64,000 nucleotides of DNA, taken from the NCBI RefSeq assembly GCF_029603165.1, contig NZ_JAQSVC010000003.1:186001-250000 (forward strand), in the 5' to 3' direction. Made by a program: the position numbers and the translations under genes. The notes below the pieces were generated by a model. That model was given only the letters and a program-made list of their open reading frames with translations, searched no databases and was not told where the DNA came from. Shown piece after piece: positions 51,893-60,669 of the stretch (positions are counted from its first letter, which is position 1; every line of letters starts with the position of its first letter). Origin of the DNA: Galbibacter pacificus. Its GTDB lineage: Bacteria > Bacteroidota > Bacteroidia > Flavobacteriales > Flavobacteriaceae.

Positions 51893-53161
51893 TTATAGTA
51901 TTTTTTCAATCAAATATTCAATTTTATCATAAATTTTTTGCAATTGTTCATCGGTTATCACATAAGGTGCTGCAATATATATCGTATTCCCTAAAGGCCT
52001 CATAAACAATTTATTATCCAAAAAGAAATTCAATAGTTTATCACGAAGGTTTCCGTACCGTTCCATTTCCAGGTTTAAATCCATTGCATAAATAATTCCA
52101 CATTGCCTTGTCTGGGCAATTCTAGGGTGGCTTTTAATATGCTTGTCAAACTTTTGATGCGATTTGATAACCCGTTGGATATGCTGCTGCATTTCCTCCG
52201 ATTGCAATAACTCTATTCCTGCTATGGCGGCGGCGCAAGCGACAGGATTGGCGCTGTATGTGTGGCCATGAAACAGCCCTTTACCAATATCGTCGCTATA
52301 AAATGCCTGATATACTGCCTCTGTGCAACTGGTAATGGCCATGGGCACCATTCCAGCGGTTAAGGCCTTGCTCAAGCACATAATATCCGGATATGTATTT
52401 AAGTGCAACGAAGCAAAGTGTTTCCCGGTTTTGCCAAAACCTGTCATTACCTCATCGGCAATGGTCAATACGTTTTGCTTTTTGCATTCTTTTATCAATA
52501 ATTCGAGCCCCGATGCATCGTGCATCTTCATGGCGGCGGCTCCTTGTACCAAAGGCTCGTATATAAAAGCAGCTACGTTATTTTCTGCAATAATAGTTTG
52601 TAACCTATACAACACTTCGTGATTGTTCTTCCCATTTGGTACGGGAATGCGTTTTACCGAAAGAAAAAATTCTTCAAACGGACCATTGTAAACCGAAAGC
52701 CCGGAAACCGACATGGCACCAAAAGTATCACCGTGAAAACCTTCTTCAAAAGCAATTAGCACATTGCGCTTATCTCCTTGATTAAAATGATACTGAAGCG
52801 ACATTTTAATAGCTACATCAACCGAAGTAGAACCGTTATCAGAAAAAAATAGTTTGTTTTGATTATCGGGAAGAATACCGATAAGTTTTTCAGATAAGTG
52901 TACCGCTGGCTCGTGTGTGAGCCCTGCAAATACAACCTGGTCGAGCGTTTCTACTTGTTTTTTTACCCGTTCCACAATATAAGCATTGCAATGCCCATAT
53001 GCCGAGGTATACCAAGAAGCAATCCCGTCTATATATTCTTGTTTGTCCTCGGTATACAAGACAGCGCCCTTTGCATGGGTAATTGCAATACTATCGGGGT
53101 GTAATTTATGCTGTGTTAATGGGTGCCAAAGGTGTTTTTTGTCTCTTTCTGAAAGTGCCAT
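51893..53161 (-). CDS. bioA: Adenosylmethionine-8-amino-7-oxononanoate aminotransferase
   Basis: 422 residues, normal for BioA. The enzyme converts KAPA to DAPA with SAM as amino donor. The PLP lysine is Lys265 in 'MCLSKALTAGM' and the pyridine-N aspartate is Asp236 in 'TIADEVMTGFGKTG'. 'SWYTSAYGHCNAYIV' and 'HGHTYSANPVACAAAI' are conserved BioA segments, and the order HLWHPLTQHK at the N-terminus identifies BioA rather than another class III aminotransferase. It lies between bioD and the SET-domain gene, all on the minus strand. Confidence 0.96.
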   Translation of the reverse strand: MALSERDKKHLWHPLTQHKLHPDSIAITHAKGAVLYTEDKQEYIDGIASWYTSAYGHCNAYIVERVKKQVETLDQVVFAGLTHEPAVHLSEKLIGILPDNQNKLFFSDNGSTSVDVAIKMSLQYHFNQGDKRNVLIAFEEGFHGDTFGAMSVSGLSVYNGPFEEFFLSVKRIPVPNGKNNHEVLYRLQTIIAENNVAAFIYEPLVQGAAAMKMHDASGLELLIKECKKQNVLTIADEVMTGFGKTGKHFASLHLNTYPDIMCLSKALTAGMVPMAITSCTEAVYQAFYSDDIGKGLFHGHTYSANPVACAAAIAGIELLQSEEMQQHIQRVIKSHQKFDKHIKSHPRIAQTRQCGIIYAMDLNLEMERYGNLRDKLLNFFLDNKLFMRPLGNTIYIAAPYVITDEQLQKIYDKIEYLIEKIL

Positions 53162-53302
53162 TTACTATTATTTAAACAAAATACACAACAAAGATGCGTA
53201 TTCTATTCAGCAAAAAAAACTATGAACTCATTTAACTTTTTATGGAAGCAAAAAATCAGTCATTTTGGTACAATAGAATCCCTTTTTGAGGGCGATGACT
53301 AT

Positions 53303-53953
53303 TTAGGAAACTTTATTCGATAGAATAGCTTCGGAAAATTCTGTCAAGTTTTTTGCAAATTTTTTGGCGTATTTACGAATGGTTTCTTGTGTAAATTCTT
53401 TTTCTTCATCGATTCTACCGATAACCGGAACATTCGTCATTTTTTGTATAATTTGTTCGGTCGTTGGGTGTTCTTTTCCGCTAAAAATTATGGCCACATC
53501 AAAACCTTGCTGTTTTAATAGGTTTACGGTTAAAAGTGTATGGTTGATGCTTCCCAAATAGTGCCTGGAAACTACAATTATTTTGTAATTTGGCGCTATA
53601 ATGTCCATAATGGTATTTTGTTCGTTCAAGGGGACCAATAAACCTCCGGCGCCTTCAATCACCAATGTATTTGCAGTCTCGGGCAGCTTTATTTTATCAA
53701 TGTCAATATGAATGTTATCTATTACAGCTGCCGCATGCGGACTTATAGGCACTTTTAGCGCATAACTATTAGGGTGAAATTTAGTTTGCGTATTGGAGAT
53801 TAATGCTTTTACTTTATGCGTATCTGAATTGTCCAGATCTCCCGACTGGATTGGTTTCCAATAATCTGCTTCCAAAGCTTCGGCAATAATTGCAGATGTA
53901 ATCGTTTTTCCTACCTCAGTAGAAATTCCCGTTACAAAATATCTAGGCTTCAT
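53303..53953 (-). CDS. bioD: Dethiobiotin synthetase
   Basis: 216 residues. BioD forms the ureido ring of dethiobiotin with ATP and CO2. The P-loop is 'TGISTEVGKTITSAI' (Gly9 to Thr17), followed by 'ADYWKPIQSGD', the 'VIEGAGGLLVPLNEQNTIMD' motif and 'NHTLLTVNLLKQQGFDVAI'. The ATG at 53953 is the clear start. It lies between bioF and bioA in the biotin group with gaps of 38 and 141 bases. Confidence 0.96.
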   Translation of the reverse strand: MKPRYFVTGISTEVGKTITSAIIAEALEADYWKPIQSGDLDNSDTHKVKALISNTQTKFHPNSYALKVPISPHAAAVIDNIHIDIDKIKLPETANTLVIEGAGGLLVPLNEQNTIMDIIAPNYKIIVVSRHYLGSINHTLLTVNLLKQQGFDVAIIFSGKEHPTTEQIIQKMTNVPVIGRIDEEKEFTQETIRKYAKKFAKNLTEFSEAILSNKVS

Positions 53954-53991
53954 AGTTGGTACTGTTAGTAGTGTTAATCTAATTTACAAAA

Positions 53992-55164
53992 TCACCTGCA
54001 ATTTGCGGTCATTAACAGGTCTAAAACTACAGAAATTTCGTCAAAAGTATTAAAACTATGCATGCAAAAGCGCAAACGCTCTGCTCCTTTTTTTACTGTT
54101 GGCGATAAAATGGGCTTAACATCAAATCCCTTTTGTTGCAGTCCGACCGCTGTTTTTTTTACATTTTCATTGCCGGGAACTACACAACACTGTATTGCCG
54201 AATGACTTGAAATGTATTGTAATCCCGGGGAATGAGTTTTAGCAATTTCATGCTTGAAATATGCTATATTGTCCAGTAATTTTTGTTTATTTTTTTTGAA
54301 TGATGAATCTGTATGCTGCTTTTTTAATTCCTGATAAACGACAAAAATCGTTGCTAGGGAATGTGGAGATAACCCGGTGGTATAAATAAAGCTCCGTGCA
54401 AAATTAACCAAATAATTCTTAAGCTCAATGCTCCCTAAAATGGTCGCTCCATGGCAACCAAGGGCTTTTCCAAAAGTTATAATTCTGGCAAAGACCTTGT
54501 TTTGAAGCTGTAATTCCTGCAATAAGCCTTCACCCGAATCTCCAAATACCCCAACGGCATGAGCTTCGTCTACAATTAAATGTGCGTTGTATTTTTTTGT
54601 CAAAACAGTCAGACTTATCAAATCGGGTGAATCACCATCCATTGAAAAAACCGACTCGGTTACCACATAGACATCGCCTTCTATTATTTGGGCATGCTTT
54701 TTTAATTTTGACTCTAAATCGTTTAAATCGTTATGCTTAAACTTAAAAGATTTGGCATTGCCCATTTGTAAACCATCGCGAATGCTGGCATGGATGTATT
54801 CATCAACTAAAACTACATCCCCACGTTGCGGAACGGAGGCAAAAAAGCCAATGTTGGCATCGTAGCCAGAATTAAACACCAGTGAAGCTTCAGCATCGTG
54901 AAAATCGCACAGCAATGCTTCAACTTCGGTATAAAGTTGATGGTTTCCGGTAAGCAGGCGCGAACCCGTGGCGCCATTTTGCATAATTTTCCTTTCTTCG
55001 AGTAAGGAAGATGTCTGTTTAAAAATTTCTGCCGAGCGCGAAAACCCCAGATAATCATTAGAAGAAAAGTCTACTTTCAAGCAGTCTTCAGGTAATTTCC
55101 GAAGTGCATTTTCGTCTTGTCTTTGCCGTATTTTTTTCAATAGTTTCTTCGGAAATTGTTGCAT
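53992..55164 (-). CDS. bioF: 8-Amino-7-oxononanoate synthase
   Basis: About 390 residues from ATG 55164; an in-frame ATG at 55197 would add 11 residues. BioF joins pimeloyl-thioester and L-alanine to KAPA. 'VDFSSNDYLGFSRS' and 'NGATGSRLLTGNHQLY' are the N-terminal signatures, 'LIVDEAHAVGVFGDSGEG' and 'ITFGKALGCHGATI' carry the PLP contacts, including the Schiff-base Lys in 'FGKALG'. It is the first gene of the minus-strand biotin group (bioF, bioD, bioA, SET, ketoacyl synthase, bioB) and is divergent from an M61 peptidase gene. Confidence 0.95.
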   Translation of the reverse strand: MQQFPKKLLKKIRQRQDENALRKLPEDCLKVDFSSNDYLGFSRSAEIFKQTSSLLEERKIMQNGATGSRLLTGNHQLYTEVEALLCDFHDAEASLVFNSGYDANIGFFASVPQRGDVVLVDEYIHASIRDGLQMGNAKSFKFKHNDLNDLESKLKKHAQIIEGDVYVVTESVFSMDGDSPDLISLTVLTKKYNAHLIVDEAHAVGVFGDSGEGLLQELQLQNKVFARIITFGKALGCHGATILGSIELKNYLVNFARSFIYTTGLSPHSLATIFVVYQELKKQHTDSSFKKNKQKLLDNIAYFKHEIAKTHSPGLQYISSHSAIQCCVVPGNENVKKTAVGLQQKGFDVKPILSPTVKKGAERLRFCMHSFNTFDEISVVLDLLMTANCR

Positions 55165-55267
55165 GTCCCTACAAATTACAAGTGTAAAATTACACATCCA
55201 AAAATTAAAATTGGTATCTTGAGCTCCATAATCTACTTATTTAATAACCATTTTAAAGCCTGTACCC

Positions 55268-57049
55268 TTGAAAAAGACAATTTGCACTTCCCTGGTTTTT
55301 TTAATTTCGTTTTTGGTAAATGCCCAAACTCCTGTAAAATATGCTATTTCGTTTAAAAATGCCGTGCACCACGAAGCGCAAATTTCTGTGGTTTTCCCAA
55401 AAACTTCATCAGATTCTTTGCATATTAGAATGAGCAGAAGCTCCCCGGGAAGGTATGCGCTGCACGAATTTGCAAAAAATGTCTATGGCGTGACTGCCAC
55501 AAATGAAAAAGGCGATACCTTGAAAATTGTCCGCCATAATCCTTACGAGTGGGTTTTAGTAAACCCGAAAGGGGCAACCATCGTAAATTATACGCTTTTT
55601 GGGAACCGTGGCGATGGGACCTACAGCCAAATTGACGAAATCCATGCGCATTTAAATATACCGGCTACGTTTATGTATGCCGATGCTTTTTTTAGCCATC
55701 CGGTTGAAGTTACCTTTAATGTGCGAGAAGACCTACACTGGAAAGTGGCCACACAACTGCCCAACAAAGAAGGATTTACGTATACTGCTCCAAATTTTCA
55801 ATATTTTTTTGACAGCCCTACGGAAATAAGCAATTACAAAAAGAGATCTTTTACGGTTGATTCTAATGGAAAAGATTACACCATTGAATTTGTTTTGCAC
55901 GACAATAGCACTGAAGCTCTTTTGGACACTTATTTTGAAAAGGTAAAACGAATTGTCTTGGCCGAAAAAGATGTATTCGGGGCACTTCCGGATTATGATT
56001 ATGGTAAATACACCTTTCTTGCCTGCTATGTTGCCAATGCTAGCGGAGATGGTATGGAACATAGAAATTCTACCATTTTAACCGATAGGGAAGGCCTTGC
56101 CAACGGCGGTATGGATGGAAATATAGGTACGGTTTCTCACGAATATTTTCATTCGTGGAACGTAGAGCGCCTTCGGCCAAAAAGTCTGGAACCTTTTAAT
56201 TTTTCCAAAGCAAATATGAGTGGCGAATTGTGGTTTGCCGAAGGGTTTACCAGTTATTACACCAATTTAATTTTATGCCGTGCAGGCATTATAAGCCCCG
56301 AAGAATATGCAAAACGGTTGAACGGTACTTTTAATTATGTATGGAATTCACCGGCGCACGAATATTTTAATCCTATCGAGATGAGTTATCAAGCGCCTTT
56401 TGTAGATGCGGCTACCTCGGTCGATCCCGTTAACCGGGAAAACACGTTTATTTCTTATTATTCCTACGGAAGTGTGCTCGGTTTGGCATTAGACCTCTCT
56501 TTACGGCAAAACGGATTGAACCTAGACGATTTTATGCGAAAAATGTGGGAAGCACAAGGCATTGAAGAAGATCCCTATACAATAGACGACCTTCATTTTA
56601 ATTTAAGCCTATATGCCGGGAAAAGCTTTGCTGACCATTTTTTCAACAATTATATTTATAAAAGTAAAATGCCCGATTATGCTGTTTTGTTTGAAAGTGT
56701 TGGTTTTAATTTTACCCAAGATGAAAACAAACCATACACCGGAATGTACATAAAAGGCAACACCATTGTCCGAAACGCACAAAAAGAAAGCCCCGCGTAC
56801 AAGGCCGGACTGGAAAATGGCGATGTTATTCTTGCTATTGATGGCACAACGGTAGATAATGCTCAAACCATAGATAAAATTATTTCAGAAAAAAAGGTAG
56901 GCGATGTCATTAAAGTGAAATACAGTCGGTACGGAGAAGAAAAAACAACGAATTTAACACTACAAAGCGATCCTACCTACCATATTTCATTTAATGAAAA
57001 AGCCAAAAGAAAAATTGAAAAGCACAGGGAAACGTGGTTGAAGCAATAG
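55268..57049 (+). CDS. M61-family metallopeptidase with PDZ domain
   Basis: 593 residues from TTG 55268. A signal peptide ('ICTSLVFLISFLVNAQ') precedes an M61 N-terminal domain (about 25-190) and the catalytic domain with the zinc motif 'GTVSHEYFHSWNVE' (His291, Glu292, His295) and Glu325 in 'LWFAEGFTSYY'. A C-terminal PDZ domain follows (about 490-575; 'NAQKESPAYKAGLENGDVIL'). This is the glycyl-aminopeptidase-like M61 layout. It is exported, so it may cut periplasmic or secreted peptides. Its end overlaps the next gene by 16 bases. Confidence 0.93.
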   Translation: MKKTICTSLVFLISFLVNAQTPVKYAISFKNAVHHEAQISVVFPKTSSDSLHIRMSRSSPGRYALHEFAKNVYGVTATNEKGDTLKIVRHNPYEWVLVNPKGATIVNYTLFGNRGDGTYSQIDEIHAHLNIPATFMYADAFFSHPVEVTFNVREDLHWKVATQLPNKEGFTYTAPNFQYFFDSPTEISNYKKRSFTVDSNGKDYTIEFVLHDNSTEALLDTYFEKVKRIVLAEKDVFGALPDYDYGKYTFLACYVANASGDGMEHRNSTILTDREGLANGGMDGNIGTVSHEYFHSWNVERLRPKSLEPFNFSKANMSGELWFAEGFTSYYTNLILCRAGIISPEEYAKRLNGTFNYVWNSPAHEYFNPIEMSYQAPFVDAATSVDPVNRENTFISYYSYGSVLGLALDLSLRQNGLNLDDFMRKMWEAQGIEEDPYTIDDLHFNLSLYAGKSFADHFFNNYIYKSKMPDYAVLFESVGFNFTQDENKPYTGMYIKGNTIVRNAQKESPAYKAGLENGDVILAIDGTTVDNAQTIDKIISEKKVGDVIKVKYSRYGEEKTTNLTLQSDPTYHISFNEKAKRKIEKHRETWLKQ

Positions 57050-57573
57050 AATTTTCCCGGGCATCATCTAAAATCGATTTAGCGCAAATACTAAAGCTTC
57101 AACAAGAAAACCTTCCTGACAAATTAACTTCCGAAGAAAAAAGAAACGAAGGTTTTGTTACTGTTGTCCATTCTTATAAAATGTTGAAGCAATTAAACGG
57201 GAAATGTGCTCATTTTATAGCCAAATACAATCATTGTGTGGTTGGGTATGCCTTGGCCATGCACCCGTATTTTAAAGATAAAATCGAGGTATTAAAACCC
57301 ATGTTTAAAATCTTGGACAAGGTGTTGGCAAATACAAACTACATGGTCATGGGGCAAATATGCATCGATAAGGATTTTAGAAGGCAAGGTATTTTTAAAC
57401 AATTATACAAAGAGATGAGCATGGCTTTGAAAACAGATTTTAATTGCATTGTTACCGAAGTTGATGCTACCAATAAACGTTCTTTGGACGCTCATTTTTC
57501 AATTGGTTTTATAAACATAAAGACCTATAAAACCAACCAACAAGAATGGGTGTTATTAAAATTGCAATTATAA
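57034..57573 (+). CDS. GNAT-family N-acetyltransferase
   Basis: 179 residues from GTG 57034, which lies inside the last codons of the M61 gene (16-base overlap). The GNAT fold is seen in 'YMVMGQICIDKDFRRQGIFK' (the R-R-Q-G-I-x-K acetyl-CoA loop) and 'FNCIVTEVDATNKRSLDAHF' with the C-terminal strand 'GFINIKTYKTNQQEWVLLKL'. It transfers an acyl group from acetyl-CoA to an amine; the substrate is unknown. Its stop overlaps that of the convergent DUF5916 gene (TTATAA). Confidence 0.88.
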   Translation: MVEAIEFSRASSKIDLAQILKLQQENLPDKLTSEEKRNEGFVTVVHSYKMLKQLNGKCAHFIAKYNHCVVGYALAMHPYFKDKIEVLKPMFKILDKVLANTNYMVMGQICIDKDFRRQGIFKQLYKEMSMALKTDFNCIVTEVDATNKRSLDAHFSIGFINIKTYKTNQQEWVLLKLQL

Positions 57574-60045
57574 TTTCATCCTGTACTTTCTTTTGTCTGC
57601 ATATACCGAAGCCTGTGCTGTATTGGGTATATTTTTTTTCTTTCCAAACCAGCTTTTGGCCCGATTGTAATCTAGAAAATAACTAATCCGAAGGGATAAA
57701 CTGTGCAATTGAGGCTCGTTGAAAAGGTTATCGAAATTCCTGTTAAAATCGTGCACGGCTTCTTCTTGGTAACTTTCAATGGCATTGCGGTACAATAAAG
57801 TTAACTGGCTTCCGGGAGCAAACCACCATGAAAAACGCACATCTATATTCCAGTTATTATAAGTGGTATTATGATTTTCATGGTAATCGGGGTTCAAGAT
57901 TAAATCTCCATCTGTATCCAGCGTGAAAAACTTTTCATAGCTTACATCCGAATAATAATGCCGAAACGAAAGGTTGAGCGCCATGACATTGTTAAAAATA
58001 TATTGCGATTCTATGGCATTTTTAATTGTATTCCTGTCCCGTTGGCCAAAAATAATATCGCCGTCCAGATTATTTACATAGCCCCGGTCTTCGTTGTTTA
58101 AAATAATGTTGGTGGTTAAAAACAATTTCCATTTATCAGAGAACCGATAGCGCGGATAAAAATCAATCCGTTTTTCATCCCTCCAACCTTCGCTGTACAC
58201 ATACCAGTCGTAAGTAAGCCCCATGGCAAATTTCTTTCTGTAATCGGTTTCAAACCAAGCCCATCCGTCGTAATAACCAGGCACCTTTACAAACCGGTCT
58301 TCTTCACGGGGCTCGTAAATATCGTTAACCCCAAAAGGGGTTGTTTCAAAACCACCACCAAAGTAGATAAACTTTCTTGTGGTAAAGCTGGAATTAAAAT
58401 TAAAGTTGAATTCATTGTACAAATCGGGTTCCAACCTGCGGGTAAAATTAAGGTTAAAATTAAGGTATAAGTTATTCAGTCCTCCTTTTGGTTTTAAATA
58501 CCTGAACCCGTAATATCCGTAATAATTAATATAATTGGTCCTTCCCGTGTAACCCAAGTCGTCAATATTATAATCTTTGGTCCTAAAATTTACTTCGCCC
58601 GACATACGATGGCTTCCGCTAATTTTAGAAAGCCCGGCACCGCCTTCAATACCAAATTGCGTATGGTTGGTCATTACCCAGCTTCCTTCGGTCCGGCCCC
58701 AATAGCGCATGGTATTCTTCTTGTTGGTAATATCAGCATAGAGTCCCGAGGCATTTGCATCCCTAAAATCACCTTCGCGCGTGGTATTGGTATTTACAAA
58801 AGAAATTGAAGAATTACCGCCAAAACGTTGGTCGAGCACCAAAACATTGTAGTTTGTCAACGGTTCTACCAAAACGCTTCGTTTTTCTTGGCTTATACTA
58901 TCTTTTACCTGGGCGTAAGTACGCTCGGTAATCCCGTTAAATATACCAATCCCTAGCCCGCCATTGGTTCTTCCGGAAATTTTCATGGCATTTATTAAAT
59001 CGACTGTTGCGGGATTTTCTACTATTTCTTCGTGTATGCTTAAATCCACATCGCCAGTTGGAGCGCTTCCTACACGGCGCGAATAAAACAAATCTCCTTT
59101 GCTGAACAACTCAGTGCCTTCGGTAAAAAAAGCCCGCTGTTCATCGTATTGCACTTCAAAAGCGGTAAGGTTAAGCACGCGCTCGTCGAATTTTGTTTGT
59201 CCAAAATCGGGGATTAAAATCATATCCAGCGTAAAAGCATCGGTAATACCGTATTTTAAGTCCATTCCCCCATTGAAATTCACCTCGGTTTTGCCATCAA
59301 AACTGGTTACGTATGAAGACACATACGGTTGAAAAGACAAACGAAAGGGGGCATTGATATTTTTTATATTGTGCAATTCGCCATCATAAATTAAAAAGGC
59401 ACCTTTGGAATTATCAACATGGTTCCAACTAAAACGCTTCCGCTCTCGGCGAAACTCCCGTTCCATGTTCAACCCCCAAAGTTGGACGTCTTTTTCGGGA
59501 AAACGTAATTGAGAATACGGGATAAATATCTCTACCGTCCAATTGGTTTCGTTTATCCTAATATCGCTATACCAAACCGCATTCCACGAAGAGTCTTCGT
59601 TGTCGTTGGTAATTTTAGAGTCCCATTGCACCCCAGCAGCCGTAACTACAAACTCAAAGCTCTGCTGGTGATCGTTATAGCCGTTTAAAAGAATAAAGAA
59701 AAAATCGTCGTTGCCCAAATCGTCCCTTTCAGTAAGTTCTTTTGTAATTTTATCTATTTCGGGGTCCTTCATTACCGCACCAAAATAAATACCGAGATCG
59801 TCGTACAATATTTTTACTTCGGTACGCAAACTATCTGGAGCCGGTGCTCCGTTATTGGGCATGCGTTCTACAAAATTTGTGGCAATGGGCACATCTTTCC
59901 AAACCGCCTCGTCCAAAACTCCGTCAATTTTTGGAGCTTCGGTAATTCGCATGGCATTTATCTTTTTCCTTGGAATGGTATCTGTTTCTTGAGAAACGGC
60001 AATTTGCAAACTAAAAAGCAGCAAAATTAAAGCTAGGGATTTCAT
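57568..60045 (-). CDS. DUF5916-type outer-membrane protein with CBM9-like domain
   Basis: 825 residues. A signal peptide ('LALILLLFSLQIAVSQ') leads into a CBM9-like beta sandwich (about 30-215; 'IDGVLDEAVWKDVPIATNFV', 'SWNAVWYSDIRINETNWTVE', 'FIPYSQLRFPE'). The DUF5916 barrel follows, with many amphipathic strands ('AFFTEGTELFSKGDLFYSRR', 'FNFNFNSSFTTRKFIYFGG') and a short basic C-terminus. These proteins are abundant in Bacteroidota and are thought to bind or transport polysaccharide-like ligands in the outer membrane; no activity is established. No SusD partner is adjacent. Confidence 0.88.
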   Translation of the reverse strand: MKSLALILLLFSLQIAVSQETDTIPRKKINAMRITEAPKIDGVLDEAVWKDVPIATNFVERMPNNGAPAPDSLRTEVKILYDDLGIYFGAVMKDPEIDKITKELTERDDLGNDDFFFILLNGYNDHQQSFEFVVTAAGVQWDSKITNDNEDSSWNAVWYSDIRINETNWTVEIFIPYSQLRFPEKDVQLWGLNMEREFRRERKRFSWNHVDNSKGAFLIYDGELHNIKNINAPFRLSFQPYVSSYVTSFDGKTEVNFNGGMDLKYGITDAFTLDMILIPDFGQTKFDERVLNLTAFEVQYDEQRAFFTEGTELFSKGDLFYSRRVGSAPTGDVDLSIHEEIVENPATVDLINAMKISGRTNGGLGIGIFNGITERTYAQVKDSISQEKRSVLVEPLTNYNVLVLDQRFGGNSSISFVNTNTTREGDFRDANASGLYADITNKKNTMRYWGRTEGSWVMTNHTQFGIEGGAGLSKISGSHRMSGEVNFRTKDYNIDDLGYTGRTNYINYYGYYGFRYLKPKGGLNNLYLNFNLNFTRRLEPDLYNEFNFNFNSSFTTRKFIYFGGGFETTPFGVNDIYEPREEDRFVKVPGYYDGWAWFETDYRKKFAMGLTYDWYVYSEGWRDEKRIDFYPRYRFSDKWKLFLTTNIILNNEDRGYVNNLDGDIIFGQRDRNTIKNAIESQYIFNNVMALNLSFRHYYSDVSYEKFFTLDTDGDLILNPDYHENHNTTYNNWNIDVRFSWWFAPGSQLTLLYRNAIESYQEEAVHDFNRNFDNLFNEPQLHSLSLRISYFLDYNRAKSWFGKKKNIPNTAQASVYADKRKYRMKL

Positions 60046-60116
60046 TAATGGCTCTGTTTCTTTAAAGACAATTTAAAAGGGTCATTGTTACAGTGGCAAA
60101 AGAAAAAAGTTTAATT

Positions 60117-60533
60117 TCATCCATTTGTCTTGGGTGGCCTTGGTGGTCGTGGCGCATCTTCATGACCCAGTATTTCGGAAATCTGCTCGCTCAAGTCCTC
60201 CATTTTTAGTTGAAAAGATTTTGTTGTTTCTTCTTTTTGTATTTCAATTTTTACTTTCCCTTGGCGCAGTTGCAAAGTGTAGCCCGTTCCTTCCCAATAG
60301 GCAAAACGGTCACTTTTTTCTATTGCGGCTCCTAAATTTTTTTCTATAACCTGTAATACTTTTGCGGTGTTTTCTTTATCAAACGAAGCCTTAAAATTAT
60401 ATTCAGAGGTGGTTTCGCTCTTAGAAATTGATACATATGAGTTTTTACTTGTTGAAGTTGAAACCGAAGTGGTTTGCGACCACAATCCTCCTGAAAGGAA
60501 CAAAAGTGCAAAGGCAAAAATTAATTTTTTCAT
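60117..60533 (-). CDS. Secreted protein of unknown function
   Basis: 138 residues. A signal peptide ('LIFAFALLFLSGGLWSQ') precedes a Ser/Thr-rich segment ('TTSVSTSTSKNSYVSISKSE') and a compact alpha/beta region ('EYNFKASFDKENTAKVLQVI') ending in 'HEDAPRPPRPPKTNG', a proline-rich tail. I do not recognise a family. It is divergent from the sensor kinase, and three phased GGTTAAC repeats lie between them, so it may be a target of that two-component system. The DUF5916 gene follows downstream on the same strand after 71 bases. Confidence 0.7.
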   Translation of the reverse strand: MKKLIFAFALLFLSGGLWSQTTSVSTSTSKNSYVSISKSETTSEYNFKASFDKENTAKVLQVIEKNLGAAIEKSDRFAYWEGTGYTLQLRQGKVKIEIQKEETTKSFQLKMEDLSEQISEILGHEDAPRPPRPPKTNG

Positions 60534-60588
60534 GATACTTAATTTTAAAGTTCTTGAAGCAAATTTCTACAACACGCCTAACAAAATG

Positions 60589-60617
60589 GGTTAACCGAAG
60601 GTTAACGAAGGGTTAAC
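60589..60617. promoter_or_regulatory. Three phased GGTTAAC repeats in a divergent promoter region
   Basis: GGTTAAC occurs at 60589-60595, 60600-60606 and 60611-60617, each starting 11 bases after the previous one, that is, one helical turn apart. It lies between the divergent secreted-protein gene and the sensor-kinase gene. OmpR-type response regulators bind direct repeats with this phasing, and the regulator is encoded two genes downstream, so autoregulation is likely. Confidence 0.65.
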
Positions 60618-60654
60618 GCCTCCATTTAGTAATTACGTAATTTATCAAGTTGCT

Positions 60655-60662
60655 TATTTTTG
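60655..60662 (+). promoter_or_regulatory. Putative -7 box of the sensor kinase gene
   Basis: TATTTTTG matches TAnnTTTG and lies only 7 bases before the ATG at 60670, so the transcript would be nearly leaderless. No -33 element is obvious, which agrees with an activator-dependent promoter fed by the GGTTAAC repeats 38-73 bases upstream. Confidence 0.4.
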
Positions 60663-60669
60663 TAGTTGA

